Source: Muricauda sp. SCSIO 64092
GTDB lineage: Bacteria; Bacteroidota; Bacteroidia; Flavobacteriales; Flavobacteriaceae
Reading direction: 5' to 3'
NCBI RefSeq assembly: GCF_023016285.1
Contig: NZ_CP095413.1
Coordinates: 5,284,501-5,348,500 of the forward strand
Length of the DNA stretch: 64,000 nucleotides
The notes beneath the pieces are model-generated. The model was not told where the DNA came from. It was given only the letters and a program-made list of their open reading frames with translations, and made no database searches. Each line of letters opens with the position of its first letter. Position 1 is the first letter of the stretch. Of the stretch, positions 33,901-42,234 are shown in pieces. The translations under genes and the position numbers were made by a program.

Positions 33901-34188
33901 GCAGCCTATGGAATAACTGGATTCCCCATCAAAAATGGGTTTGAACGTGGTTCCTGAATTGGTGGTTTTCCAAACCCCACCGGAACCTACCGCAATGTAC
34001 CAGGTACTTTCATTTTCTGGGTGGATGGCAATATCCGCTATTCGACCCGAGGTCAGGGCAGGTCCAATATTCCTGAACTCAAGTCCTTTGTAGATATCAT
34101 CCTTTTTTTCTTCTTCCTGGCCAAAAGCAAAAGGGATAAACAGTAGGAAAGATAGGGACAGTAATGAAGCGATGCGTTGTATGATCAT
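30928..34188 (-). CDS. Secreted BNR/VPS10-like beta-propeller protein
   Basis: I choose the ATG at 34188, directly before the signal peptide (MIIQRIASLLSLSFLLF... AFGQ); length 1086 aa. The body has repeated Asp-box/BNR motifs (SEDGGATW, STDGGKTW, SNNGGASW, SEDGGSNW, STDKGRSW, TKNGGGTW), as in sortilin/VPS10 and xyloglucanase propellers, covering about residues 30-720. A C-terminal ~330-residue region resembles the usual 'glycosyl hydrolase' annotation in Bacteroidota, but no catalytic residues can be assigned. Probably a periplasmic or surface protein; substrate unknown. Confidence 0.85.
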   Translation of the reverse strand: MIIQRIASLLSLSFLLFIPFAFGQEEEKKDDIYKGLEFRNIGPALTSGRIADIAIHPENESTWYIAVGSGGVWKTTNSGTTFKPIFDGESSYSIGCITLDPTDPSTIWVGTGENVGGRHVGFGDGIYVSHNEGKSWKNMGLKKSEHISRIIVHPDNSQILYVAVQGPLWSKGGERGFYRSEDGGATWTRTLGNDEWTGVTDIVMDAADPNILYAATWDRHRTVAAYMGGGPGSGLHKSTDGGKTWTKLDNGIPKSNLGKIGLAISPFDSNTIYAAIELDRKKGGIFISNNGGASWSKQSNTVSGGTGPHYYQELYASPHQKGRLYLMNNYVQVSDDHGKTFVTMNEKNKHVDSHAMAFKKDDPDYVLFGTDGGLYESYDLTKTWRYFSNLPITQYYKVAVDDSAPFYNLYGGTQDNGSHGGPSRTIREDGILNQDWWITLGADGHQSATEPGNPDITYGEFQQGWLWRIDQTTGETVFIQPQPAAGDPHERFNWDAPILVSPHKPTRLYFASYRVWKSENRGDDWTAISGDLTRNEERIELPILGKQQSWDNPWDVGAMSVYNTITSLSESPVQEGLLYAGTDDGILQVSEDGGSNWRKIMLGSIKGVPNRAFVNDVRADLYDANTVYLVLDNHKEGDFKPYLLKSTDKGRSWTMMNGNLPKRLLTWRIVQDHVDKSLLFAATEFGIYFTKNGGGTWTQFKGGVPTISFRDITIQRREDDIAAASFGRGFFVLDDIGPLRDYEASKSNEVQLFDTRTAYWYVPKNGVYAQGDNMYKAKNPAFGAILTYYLPEKLNTLKDVRTKKEKELNKDNKSIPFAGWDALAEEKNQEKPGYVFLIKDAAGTIVNRVNGTNKKGFNRVNWDLTYASRSGIPLKAPKPSEEDGFFGSPYMATPGTYSAELYKRENGMMTKVAGPISIEVKRLREGALPSKPTEEIDAFRQSFQNFQQDLMATNTALKKGMEKVDAMKRAHAQAKTPSNDLFARINAAKKSLQSIDETMNGNPAKNEIGERNPPSPGNGSFVGFVALGNTYGPTGNHLKAFNRANQQLQTVKTELARVVETTLPGLEAELKAAGAPWIEGQGLLKN

Positions 34189-34271
34189 TGAAATACAATT
34201 TTGGTTAATCAATCCCGTAAGATAACCAAATTCCTACTCATACAGGAGAATTGTCGACCCTATATTAAATG

Positions 34272-34295
34272 AAAAAAGCCCCAAAATGGGGCTTT
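34272..34295 (-). terminator. Intrinsic terminator of the 34317-35084 lipoprotein gene
   Basis: An eight-base stem (AAAGCCCC / GGGGCTTT) with a 5-nt loop is followed on the minus strand by a run of six T. Confidence 0.85.
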
Positions 34296-34316
34296 GTATT
34301 TTAAGTAGCGGAATTG

Positions 34317-35084
34317 TTACAGTGTTATGTTTTGAGTAGCCCCATTAGGATAGGTCAATACAGCTTGGTCATCACATGTTCCATCGCCAAAATCCACATC
34401 CACGGCCAATCCGTTCTTGCTTACGTTCATGGTTCCTTGGGTCCAGTATTCACAAATAAAGTTTGTGGACACGTTTCCGGAAATGGTATAGGTATCCCCA
34501 TCTATTTGGACCGTCCAATTGCCCGAAAGGTTCCAAAGGGTATCCTGTCCTTCTTCAAAGACCACCGCAAAGGTTTTTGTACCGTTCTCTGAAATGGTTT
34601 CCCCATCTTCAAATTCAAGGGAAATGTTACTGGTTATACTGAATGAAAGCGAATTGGCTTCTTCCGAACCAGTCAATGTAAACGTCTGTGTCCCATTGAC
34701 TTTTATGGTTCCCACAAAGAAATCCTCAAAAGTTGCCGTGTAGGTAGCGGATGACTCCCCTATTCCATAGGTGATATTAAGCGTACCGTTGACATTTTCG
34801 GTCTCGTTTAACGCACAGTTGTTGAATGTGGCCACAAATCCGTTGTCCAAATACTCCACACTATAACAATCGTTGGAGAAATCTTTGCTGGTAGCACCAT
34901 TGTCAAAATAGAAGTCGGACAAAATTTGATCCACGGAACTGGTGACCTCATCCGTTTCCAGAATGGTTTGTACTTCGGTTTGGGTAAGTTCCCCTTCAAT
35001 AGTTTGATTGTCGTCGGCATCATCACTACAGGAAAGCAGGAATACAAAGGCGGACAAACAGGCAAATAGACTTATTTTTTTCAT
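34317..35084 (-). CDS. Lipoprotein of unknown function
   Basis: The 255-aa protein has a lipoprotein signal (AFVFLLSCSDD). The mature part is acidic and Thr/Asn-rich with many short beta-strands (GTLNITYGIG, TATFEDFFVGTIKVNGTQTF, NWTVQIDGDTYTISGNVST), suggesting a beta-sandwich or lipocalin-like barrel. Two cysteine pairs could form disulfides. Monocistronic with its own terminator. No function assigned. Confidence 0.75.
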   Translation of the reverse strand: MKKISLFACLSAFVFLLSCSDDADDNQTIEGELTQTEVQTILETDEVTSSVDQILSDFYFDNGATSKDFSNDCYSVEYLDNGFVATFNNCALNETENVNGTLNITYGIGESSATYTATFEDFFVGTIKVNGTQTFTLTGSEEANSLSFSITSNISLEFEDGETISENGTKTFAVVFEEGQDTLWNLSGNWTVQIDGDTYTISGNVSTNFICEYWTQGTMNVSKNGLAVDVDFGDGTCDDQAVLTYPNGATQNITL

Positions 35085-35172
35085 ATCAACTTAAGTTTTG
35101 GTTGTTGGCAAAACGCTGTTGTAGCTGCTTTAGTACAAGGAATTGAAATAAATCGACAAAAAGCAGGGAATA

Positions 35173-35589
35173 TTAACGGTCTTTGGTCCGATACACAAAT
35201 TTAAGTCCGCTCCAGTCCTCATCAATAGCGGCAACTTTCACATCCACCAATCCAATTTTGAGGAGATATTCCCGAATTCCGTCGCGTTTTAAATCCGTGG
35301 GTATGGAGGAACTCCCTTTGGGCCAACTTATCCATAGGAGTCCTGTTTTTTTTAGGTACGTTTTGCACGCTAAGGCATTACTTCCCAAGGCTTCCATAGT
35401 TGTGCAAAAGAGATGGATGAAGTCAATGGAATCCTCGGTGGGTGTATGGATTTTTTGAAGCCCTTCGGGAAGTGTGGCGAAAAGTTTCCAATAGTGACCG
35501 GGTTGATTTTTGAGATAAACACTATACCCTGTTTTCAATCCCAGCTTTTTGTCCAGTGGAGTACGCGAATATCCTTCAGGAGGGCTCAT
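35173..35589 (-). CDS. DUF3052 family protein
   Basis: The 138-aa cytoplasmic protein contains GYSRTPLDKKLGLK near the N-terminus and the DUF3052 block LLWISWPKGSSSIPTDLKRD, ending DVKVAAIDEDWSGLKFVYR. Domain length is complete. Function unknown. It overlaps the stop of the upstream 180-aa gene by 4 bp, so the two form a small operon. Confidence 0.85.
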   Translation of the reverse strand: MSPPEGYSRTPLDKKLGLKTGYSVYLKNQPGHYWKLFATLPEGLQKIHTPTEDSIDFIHLFCTTMEALGSNALACKTYLKKTGLLWISWPKGSSSIPTDLKRDGIREYLLKIGLVDVKVAAIDEDWSGLKFVYRTKDR

Positions 35590-36128
35590 TCCTCAATCGC
35601 TTGTGGAATCTCTTCCTGGGATGAGATCAACCATTTGTCGTTATATATGGAGCGATATGTTATTTCGAAATTGAACCCTCTTTCTTGATAATCACTTATC
35701 AGGCCGGAAAACGTATCAAAATCCTTCCTATTGGCCCCAACCCCCAACATAACCGCCCTACCACCTGCCGGAATGGCCTTGCCCCGGTAGATACTTGACC
35801 AATCCACAATCTCAATACTATCCATTTCCCGCACATTCTCCCTAAAAAAGGTATAGAAATCCTTGGCATACGTGGTGCCCTCCATCTCCAATTGGATATC
35901 CTCAATAATTGCCGGCCCTACTCCGTGGTTGACCAAGGCGATCTGCATATAATGTTCGCTGTTATTTGTACTACTTTCCACCATAAGATAGGGCAAAGCG
36001 GAAAGCCTGCTCTGTTTGTCCATGATATTGGTCTGTCGGACAAAAATAATGAGCGTGACCAAGCTGATCAACATGGCCGTTAGTCCAAAAATCTTATCGG
36101 AAGTGAAAAAAGATTTTTTTCTTGCCAT
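35586..36128 (-). CDS. Membrane-anchored protein of unknown function
   Basis: The 180-aa protein has one N-terminal membrane segment (FGLTAMLISLVTLIIFV, about residues 14-30). The remainder is extracytoplasmic with an Ig-like pattern (LPYLMVESSTNNSEHYMQIA, LVNHGVGPAIIEDIQLEMEG), similar to the small membrane-tethered proteins often seen beside regulators. Coupled to the DUF3052 gene by a 4-bp overlap. Confidence 0.7.
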   Translation of the reverse strand: MARKKSFFTSDKIFGLTAMLISLVTLIIFVRQTNIMDKQSRLSALPYLMVESSTNNSEHYMQIALVNHGVGPAIIEDIQLEMEGTTYAKDFYTFFRENVREMDSIEIVDWSSIYRGKAIPAGGRAVMLGVGANRKDFDTFSGLISDYQERGFNFEITYRSIYNDKWLISSQEEIPQAIEE

Positions 36129-36164
36129 TGGGGTTATTTTAGGGAAAAATACAAAGTTTTAAGG

Positions 36165-37253
36165 TTAATCGACCTCCTTTTTCATTTGAACGTAGGCATA
36201 AAGATTGTCCATGGCATTGTTCAAGTTCTTCTTGAAAAGGCGCTTGGCCACCAGAAGGATCAGTAGTTTCTTGAATGGCGATTTTGCTTCCCAGAACAGT
36301 TCCAGCTCCAATTTGCATGAGTTTTCGGAGGTGGGCGTTACGATAAAAAACTGATATAAGGTATCAAAAGGAGGCGTATCCGTGGTCAGTTCCCCGTAAA
36401 CGGACTGGTTTTTTTCCACCGGTTTTTTTATGGCCGTAAAATTGAGGTTTTTCCCGTTGATAACACAGACATGTTCCGTACCCAAACGGGTGACTTCATT
36501 GGAATTGTATTCAAACCGGTCTACGCCCTTTGCCCATTCCGAACGGCGGGTGTAATTGGTTAAATATTCCAGCAAGGTCGCCGTATTGACCGGAAAACTT
36601 CTGGTTTCGGTCAAATTGGGCGGCCGATGGAACTGCACTTCCTTGACCGTAGGAACTTCATTGAGTTGCAATTGATTGGCATCAATAAGGGAATAGAGGT
36701 ATTCCACTTCAGTATTATCGTAGGTATCGGAACTTTTACGAAATCGGAAAATCTTACTCGAATAATACTTGGACAACTGAATTTCCAGGGCCAGTGCACT
36801 GCTGATCAATACGTAATTGGAGCTGTCCACGGAATTTTTCAACAGTCTATGTGCTTCAATGACCTGCTGTCCAAACGGTTTTCGGTTGCCCTGAACCTCA
36901 ATATGTTGTAAATCCCCGGCATGTGCAATTATTTTTAATTCAAGATTGGGGGCCGTGGCACAGGCATTGCACGGACAGATCCTATTCTCCTCCAAAAGTT
37001 TCAAATGGCTGTGGAAAGCGGTAAACATGGTCTCAATCTGGGCAAGAAGCCGTTCCTGGGATGGAATTTCGCCATCCTTATAGAAGAACAGGGCATCCCC
37101 TTCAATTTCCGCCAAATGTAAATTTTCCGTGTTCGCAGCAATCAAAATTTCCAATAACTCGGAAATCACATGTTGGCTATGCTCCACCTCCGTGGTCTGT
37201 ATGAACTTGGTATAGCCTGAAATATCGGGCAAAAACAATAGGGATTTGGCCAT
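36165..37253 (-). CDS. DUF2652 plus SRPBCC domain protein
   Basis: In the 362-aa protein the N-terminal ~190 residues match DUF2652: LLFLPDISGYTKFI, then EIEGDALFFYKDG. This looks like a class III nucleotide-cyclase fold (the cyclase metal Asp may lie in LPDISGYT), with a CPCNAC cluster at ~95. The C-terminal ~140 residues look like a SRPBCC/START-like lipid or polyketide-binding domain (NTATLLEYLTNYTRRSEWAKG, TDTPPFDTLYQFFIVTP). Real cyclase activity is not shown. Divergent from the GntR gene across a 236-bp region. Confidence 0.8.
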   Translation of the reverse strand: MAKSLLFLPDISGYTKFIQTTEVEHSQHVISELLEILIAANTENLHLAEIEGDALFFYKDGEIPSQERLLAQIETMFTAFHSHLKLLEENRICPCNACATAPNLELKIIAHAGDLQHIEVQGNRKPFGQQVIEAHRLLKNSVDSSNYVLISSALALEIQLSKYYSSKIFRFRKSSDTYDNTEVEYLYSLIDANQLQLNEVPTVKEVQFHRPPNLTETRSFPVNTATLLEYLTNYTRRSEWAKGVDRFEYNSNEVTRLGTEHVCVINGKNLNFTAIKKPVEKNQSVYGELTTDTPPFDTLYQFFIVTPTSENSCKLELELFWEAKSPFKKLLILLVAKRLFKKNLNNAMDNLYAYVQMKKEVD

Positions 37254-37464
37254 TTTCTTTAGTTAGGGGTCCTTTGTTTGGTCTTCAGGAATGGGGATAG
37301 GTTACATTGAAAAGTGTTAAACCCTATTTTAACTCCTCCCCTTTTATATCCATTATGCTTTTGAAGCTTGGGGAACTGCCAATAAAATTCGAACCTTCAT
37401 CGTTATCTCAACATTGTATTTGACCTCTAAATATAAGGCATTAAACGAATAATGGCTGGAGATA

Positions 37465-37485
37465 AATCGTATACGATTATTTTTG
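37465..37485 (+). promoter_or_regulatory. GntR operator palindrome overlapping a -7 box
   Basis: The perfect 14-bp palindrome AATCGTATACGATT lies at 37465-37478. It fits the TnGTATACnA type of sites bound by FCD-subfamily GntR regulators. The Bacteroidota -7 box TATTTTTG (TAnnTTTG) overlaps its end at 37478-37485. The regulator's ATG is at 37490, so transcription should start at or within a few bases of the start codon, and bound GntR would block it. No good -33 TTG box is seen. Confidence 0.6.
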
Positions 37486-37489
37486 CAGT

Positions 37490-38167
37490 ATGTCCAAACC
37501 AACAATTTTAAGGGATTCCGTTAAGGACCACCTTTTACATTTGATCCGACAGGGAGAAATTGAAATTGGCAAAACCATTAACCTTGCCGCACTGTCCAGA
37601 ACATTGAACATTAGCGTTACCCCAATCAGGGAGGCGCTGACACAACTGGAACAGTCACGAATTTTAAAGGCGGTACCCAACCGAGGTTTTATTGTACCCA
37701 AACTTTCCCTGACCGAGGCCGAAAACCTCTATAGAACCATTGCCGATCTTGAAGTGCTGGCCGTTGAAGGTACAACTTATGATGAACAGTTGGTGAAGGA
37801 GTTACGGAACGAACAATTGCATTTACAGCAGACACATACCCCATCTGCCCGATTGGCCTCACGGGTGAATTTTCATCGAATTCTGATTAAAAAATGCCCC
37901 AATACCATTCTGACCGAGATTTTAGGCGATCTTGAATCCCGAGTCCTTTTTTACGAACAGATGTTTGTTCTTGATGCCTCGTTCTATGAACATATAGACA
38001 ACCAGAATGAAGCCATTATCCGTGCCATTGAGGAGGACAATGTACCAACGGCCGCTTTGATCTTGAATATGAACTGGATGACCGTATTGGAATATGTACA
38101 AAAACAGTTGGTCCTGCAGCAATCCACCAATTATGAGGTTGTCTCACTTTCTTTGCCAAAACAATGA
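37490..38167 (+). CDS. GntR-family transcriptional regulator (FCD type)
   Basis: The 225-aa protein has an N-terminal winged helix (residues ~5-70, NLAALSRTLNISVTPIREAL and a wing at NRGFIVPKLS) and an all-helical C-terminal FCD effector domain with metal-ligand-like histidines (FHRILIKKC, ...). It likely represses its own promoter through the palindrome 12 bp upstream. The Moco/hydroxylase cluster on the opposite strand ends 160 bp downstream and may or may not be a target. Confidence 0.88.
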   Translation: MSKPTILRDSVKDHLLHLIRQGEIEIGKTINLAALSRTLNISVTPIREALTQLEQSRILKAVPNRGFIVPKLSLTEAENLYRTIADLEVLAVEGTTYDEQLVKELRNEQLHLQQTHTPSARLASRVNFHRILIKKCPNTILTEILGDLESRVLFYEQMFVLDASFYEHIDNQNEAIIRAIEEDNVPTAALILNMNWMTVLEYVQKQLVLQQSTNYEVVSLSLPKQ

Positions 38168-38326
38168 TTTTACAATCACATCGTTACAGGAATATGGAAT
38201 TTCTCAACCCACAAATCGCAAAATTGGCCAAGGCCAAAAAGCGTTCACTGCTGCGCAAGCAGATTTCATGCGGCATTTTTCAGGACGTATCACCTTCGGA
38301 CCTGAAAACAAAACAACATGAGGAGG

Positions 38327-39439
38327 CTACTCAGGGAAAAGGGTCCTATCCAAATCAGGAATAAGGTTAAGGGCATTTTTATAGTAGACCTTTTTAAGCA
38401 CTTCACCCGGTAAATCCAATCCATACATTGCCCAAAACGCGTGGTATTTTTTGTAGTAGGGAAAGTACTCGTCCGCAGTTTCCAGCACCCTGAAATAGGT
38501 TGGGAATTCATCGGGGTTCCAGGCATCCTTGCCAAAAAGTATCCTATCCTGATATTGAATAAAAAACTGTTTTGCCCTTCGGGGTTGTCTTCCCAATTCT
38601 GCAATAATCGCAGCTATACCAACTGACATATTGGGTATTTCCTCCATTAATTCGGCCAGTCGGTCAAGGTTATTGGCATACCATCCCATGTGGGCATTGA
38701 TAAACTTGGTATTAGGGTGTTTTTTGAACATACGGTGTTGTTCATCTATAATTTGTTGCCACGGGGCTGGATCGGTGTCCGACCTTTTCCTTCCAGGCCG
38801 AGTTTTCAGTTCCAACCAACGTTCGTTATCGCTGTCCATGGGGTCCCAAAAGGACTTTGGATCGGCCGAATGGATCAAAACCGGGATATTCAGCGCCGCA
38901 CACTTTTCCCAAATGGGATTCAAACGGGAATCATCAACGGCAATTCGATTTCCGTTTACATCTTTGTTGCGTAGGCCCAAACTTTTGTACACTTTAAGTC
39001 CCTTGGCGCCCGCTTTAACATCGGCCTCCAATTGTGCCGCCGCCTGTTTCCCCCAACCGAGGTTCCCTACCCCGTTAAAGTCCACATTGGCAAACAGCAC
39101 GATGCGATTGGGGTAATGGTCATTTACATTCTTCAATTTGGCCCGTAATCCATCTCCGGACCCCCCACTAAGGTTGACCATAATTCCCAAATTGATACGG
39201 TCCATGTCTGCGATAAGTTCCGACAAATTTTGACTTTCCATTCTAAAATGATGGCTATGCACATCGATAAAAGTGAATTTTGCTTTCGATGTCGGGTGTT
39301 TGGGAACCACTAAGGTAGATTTGGGATTGTACTCCTCAAAACCCATTTCCTGGGCGCTACCAGGAAAAACCGTACCAGTGAATAACAAGATTGCCATAAC
39401 CTTTCTCAGCGCCAAATATGCATATTTGCTATGTTCCAT
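38327..39439 (-). CDS. Secreted amidohydrolase (COG2159 type)
   Basis: I start at the ATG at 39439 (MEHSKYAYLALRKVMAIL...), which gives an N-terminal hydrophobic signal ending GSAQE and a normal 11-bp overlap with the upstream gene; 370 aa. The TIM-barrel metal motif is FIDVHSHHF at ~55, with KGLKVYKSLG, HSADP, FINAHMGWY and LFGKDAW (last metal Asp) further on. This is the amidohydrolase-2 pattern (decarboxylases and related hydrolases). Last gene of the molybdenum hydroxylase cluster, so it may act on a substrate or product of that enzyme. Confidence 0.82.
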   Translation of the reverse strand: MEHSKYAYLALRKVMAILLFTGTVFPGSAQEMGFEEYNPKSTLVVPKHPTSKAKFTFIDVHSHHFRMESQNLSELIADMDRINLGIMVNLSGGSGDGLRAKLKNVNDHYPNRIVLFANVDFNGVGNLGWGKQAAAQLEADVKAGAKGLKVYKSLGLRNKDVNGNRIAVDDSRLNPIWEKCAALNIPVLIHSADPKSFWDPMDSDNERWLELKTRPGRKRSDTDPAPWQQIIDEQHRMFKKHPNTKFINAHMGWYANNLDRLAELMEEIPNMSVGIAAIIAELGRQPRRAKQFFIQYQDRILFGKDAWNPDEFPTYFRVLETADEYFPYYKKYHAFWAMYGLDLPGEVLKKVYYKNALNLIPDLDRTLFPE

Positions 39440-40037
39440 ATTTTTTGAATAGTTTTTTATAGGCGTCCCAGGTATCCATATCCACAAATTTTCCCTTGGA
39501 TGGAATGGAGGGAACGGAATGTCCGTACGATCGTATGATATGTCTTGCCCCAAAATCGTTTTCCAATTTTCCCAATTCAGGAAATAGGGTTTGATCAAAT
39601 ATGGCGGGAACTCCCAGATTTTCGTTGTAATCAGTACAAACCATGGTATTTTGGGAGCTTTGGAACAACTGTGTCAGGGCCAATAAGTGATTTCTGTCCA
39701 ACAGGGGCTGATCCACAAGCATGACCAGTGCGGCCTTGAAGCTGTTGTTTTTCATCAAATGTTCAATTCCTTTGGAAATGGATTTTCCCATACCATCCTC
39801 CCAAAGGTCATTTTTAACGATTTCAACATTTTTTTCATGGATGGTATGGTGTATTTCCGAAAAATGTGCCCCCAAAACCACAAACACATGATCGGTCACT
39901 TCCAAGGCCTCGTCAATAGCGTATTCCAGCAAGGTTTTTCCTCTCCAGGGCAATAATTGCTTGGGTTGTCCCATACGTGAGGAACCCCCTGCAGCCAGGA
40001 TTAGGACAGCCAGTTCCCCTTTACGGCTTTTGCTCAT
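39429..40037 (-). CDS. mocA: Molybdenum cofactor cytidylyltransferase-like NTP transferase
   Basis: The 202-aa protein has the nucleotidyltransferase signature LILAAGGSSRMGQPKQLLPW at residues 12-31, then VMLVDQPLLD (metal Asp) and a C-terminal FVDMDTWDAY. MocA converts Mo-MPT to the cytosine dinucleotide form used by xanthine-oxidase-family enzymes, consistent with the CoxL gene of this cluster. Overlaps XdhC by 4 bp. Confidence 0.88.
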   Translation of the reverse strand: MSKSRKGELAVLILAAGGSSRMGQPKQLLPWRGKTLLEYAIDEALEVTDHVFVVLGAHFSEIHHTIHEKNVEIVKNDLWEDGMGKSISKGIEHLMKNNSFKAALVMLVDQPLLDRNHLLALTQLFQSSQNTMVCTDYNENLGVPAIFDQTLFPELGKLENDFGARHIIRSYGHSVPSIPSKGKFVDMDTWDAYKKLFKKYGT

Positions 40038-41044
40038 GCGTGTATCCTACCTTTCTTTTCCCGTAATGAAATGGCCTCTTTTTGGTTGATGACCGCCAAT
40101 ATTTCCGACAGTACCGACAATGCGATTTCCTGAGGGGTCTCCGCCCCCAATTCCAGTCCGGCGGGACCATGGACGGATTCTATGAATTCCAATGGGGTAT
40201 CCGGGTTTTGCTCCAACAGTTCATTGAACAATTTTTCCCGTCTTCTGGCGGGTCCAAGAATGCCAAAATAGGCTGGCTCATGTCCGCTAAGGGCCATTAA
40301 AAACTGTAAATCCTTTACATAGCTATGGGTCATGAGCACAATGGCCGTTTGATGATCGGCATTGATGTGAAGCGTTTCAGCTTCAGCATTCACAAAATCG
40401 GTAGATCCAGGGAAATCCATAGCGGTCTTCCCTTCCTTGGGATGGGCCACAACGGTCACCTCCCACCCCATAAGTCCTGCCATTGAACATAACTGAACGG
40501 CATCGTGTTCCGCTCCAATGATGACCAATCGAAAACAGGGAGGTAAGGTTTGATGAAAACTTTCCAAATCGGTAGGAATCACGTATCCTTCCCTAAGGGG
40601 AAGTATCGTTTCGTTCACTTCCAGGACCGAGCCATAGTTGACGTCTTCCCCAAAGTGGGGATTAAAATAACTCCTCATATGAAAAGCAGTCCTTTGGCCA
40701 ATACTAGCCCAAAACTGGGTGATTACTTCCGGGGAAGGTCGAAAAGGTTCCAATAAAATGAACAATATCCCTTCGCAACCCAATCGATAACGACCGTCAT
40801 AGGTCATAATTTTGGGAACCTGGGTTGTAAAAACAGAGTGTGCTTGTCGGTATACCTCCTTCTCCACACATCCTCCACTTACGGCACCTACCATGGTTCC
40901 GTCTTCCAATAGGAGCATCCGAACCCCTGGTCTTCGGTATGAAGAACCTTCCAGGGCCACCACGGTCGCCAAAACGGCTTTTTGACCGTTTTTGTGCGCC
41001 GCTTCGTAGGAATTGACAATTTTTTTTAGTTCGTGGGTCGTCAT
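40034..41044 (-). CDS. XdhC/CoxI family Mo-hydroxylase maturation factor
   Basis: The 336-aa protein has an N-terminal XdhC_CoxI domain (VLATVVALEGSSYRRPGVRM, VGAVSGGCVEKEV) and a C-terminal Rossmann-like domain (LVIIGAEHDAVQLCSMAGLMG, IVLMTHSYVKDLQFL, YFGILGPARRR). The family binds Moco and promotes sulfuration and insertion into the apoenzyme. Overlaps moeA and mocA by 4 bp each. Confidence 0.9.
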   Translation of the reverse strand: MTTHELKKIVNSYEAAHKNGQKAVLATVVALEGSSYRRPGVRMLLLEDGTMVGAVSGGCVEKEVYRQAHSVFTTQVPKIMTYDGRYRLGCEGILFILLEPFRPSPEVITQFWASIGQRTAFHMRSYFNPHFGEDVNYGSVLEVNETILPLREGYVIPTDLESFHQTLPPCFRLVIIGAEHDAVQLCSMAGLMGWEVTVVAHPKEGKTAMDFPGSTDFVNAEAETLHINADHQTAIVLMTHSYVKDLQFLMALSGHEPAYFGILGPARRREKLFNELLEQNPDTPLEFIESVHGPAGLELGAETPQEIALSVLSEILAVINQKEAISLREKKGRIHA

Positions 41045-42234
41045 ATTATTTTTCGTGTGGGAATAAACCCTACTTTTTCATTGTTTTCTATGGTTTGTCC
41101 AGGCTTAACCTTGATAAAACCATTGGCCTTCGTAAGGCTGGTCAGGTCACCGGAACCATTGCCGTCGATTAAATTCCCGCGCATTTTTCCCTCCTTTATA
41201 TAGGCTTTGGCCCGAATGAACCGCATTAAATCCGTGGTATTTTCAAATGATTCTTCTAAAAATACTTGAATTTCGGCATTTGCCTGTCCCAAACATTTGT
41301 TAAGCCATGGTTTAAAATAGATATGAAAATTGGCAAAAGTGGATGTGGGATTTCCGGGAAAGCCAAAAATAGTGGTATTGCTATCGGTATGTTCCCCAAA
41401 CCAAAACGGCTTTCCAGGTCTTTGGAGTACCCGATGAAAACGCTTTTGTACCCCAATCCCTTCCAGAACCTCGGGCAAATAATCGTATTTTCCTTTGGAG
41501 ACACCGCCACTTACCAACAGGACCTCACTGTTTTCCAAAGCGGACAGCAACGCCTTTTCAATTTTGGCCCTATCATCCTTGATATGTATTATTTCCGAGG
41601 CAATACCGTTTTCGAAAAGAGCGGCGCGCAGGGTATGTGAATTGGATTGCCTAATTTGATGTGGTTTGGGTACCTGGTTCACAGGGACCAGTTCATCTCC
41701 TGTGGAAAACAGCGTAATCCTGGGATTCTTTTTTACCAATAGTTCCGCTTTTCCTATAGAAGCCAATACGCCGATTTCGGCAGCTGTGACCAATGTACCC
41801 TCACTGAGGACCACGGCACCTTGGGCTTCGTCACTCCCCCTATAATGGATATTCTGCCCTTTTGTAACAGGCTTGACAATTTTGGCTGAGCCGTCCCGTA
41901 TATCCAAATGCTCATACATTACCACAGTATCGGTGTTTTTGGGGAGTACCGCCCCAGTCATGATTTCGTAACAACCGGAAGCGGACTGCAGTTCCTTTTG
42001 GGGGGAGCCAGCAGCGGCAACACCTTCTATGGCAAAGGTATCCAATGGCATTTCCTGATCAAACCGTATGGCAATACCGTCCTTGGTCGCACGATCAAAA
42101 GGCGGAAAATCCCTATCTGCAAAGACGTTTTCGGCCAGTATGCGGCCATCGGCTTTTGCCAAGGGAACGGTAACATTCCCAAAATCATGGGTCTTACTTA
42201 AAACGATTTGATATGCCTCCTCAAATGAAATCAT
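41041..42234 (-). CDS. moeA: Molybdopterin molybdotransferase MoeA
   Basis: The 397-aa protein has all MoeA blocks: ADRDFPPFDRATKDGIAIR, GCYEIMTGAVLP, VFSTGDELVPV-type LFSTGDELVPVNQ, LVSGGVSKGKYDYLPEVL and the FGFPGNPTSTFANF loop. It inserts molybdate into adenylated molybdopterin. Four-base overlaps on both sides (TauE upstream, XdhC downstream). Confidence 0.95.
   Translation of the reverse strand: MISFEEAYQIVLSKTHDFGNVTVPLAKADGRILAENVFADRDFPPFDRATKDGIAIRFDQEMPLDTFAIEGVAAAGSPQKELQSASGCYEIMTGAVLPKNTDTVVMYEHLDIRDGSAKIVKPVTKGQNIHYRGSDEAQGAVVLSEGTLVTAAEIGVLASIGKAELLVKKNPRITLFSTGDELVPVNQVPKPHQIRQSNSHTLRAALFENGIASEIIHIKDDRAKIEKALLSALENSEVLLVSGGVSKGKYDYLPEVLEGIGVQKRFHRVLQRPGKPFWFGEHTDSNTTIFGFPGNPTSTFANFHIYFKPWLNKCLGQANAEIQVFLEESFENTTDLMRFIRAKAYIKEGKMRGNLIDGNGSGDLTSLTKANGFIKVKPGQTIENNEKVGFIPTRKII

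Noticed and set aside
38164..38364. 66-codon ORF overlapping the GntR stop by ATGA
   Set aside because: It runs into the convergent amidohydrolase gene, has no recognisable domain and a Lys/Gln-rich composition; coupling alone is weak support.
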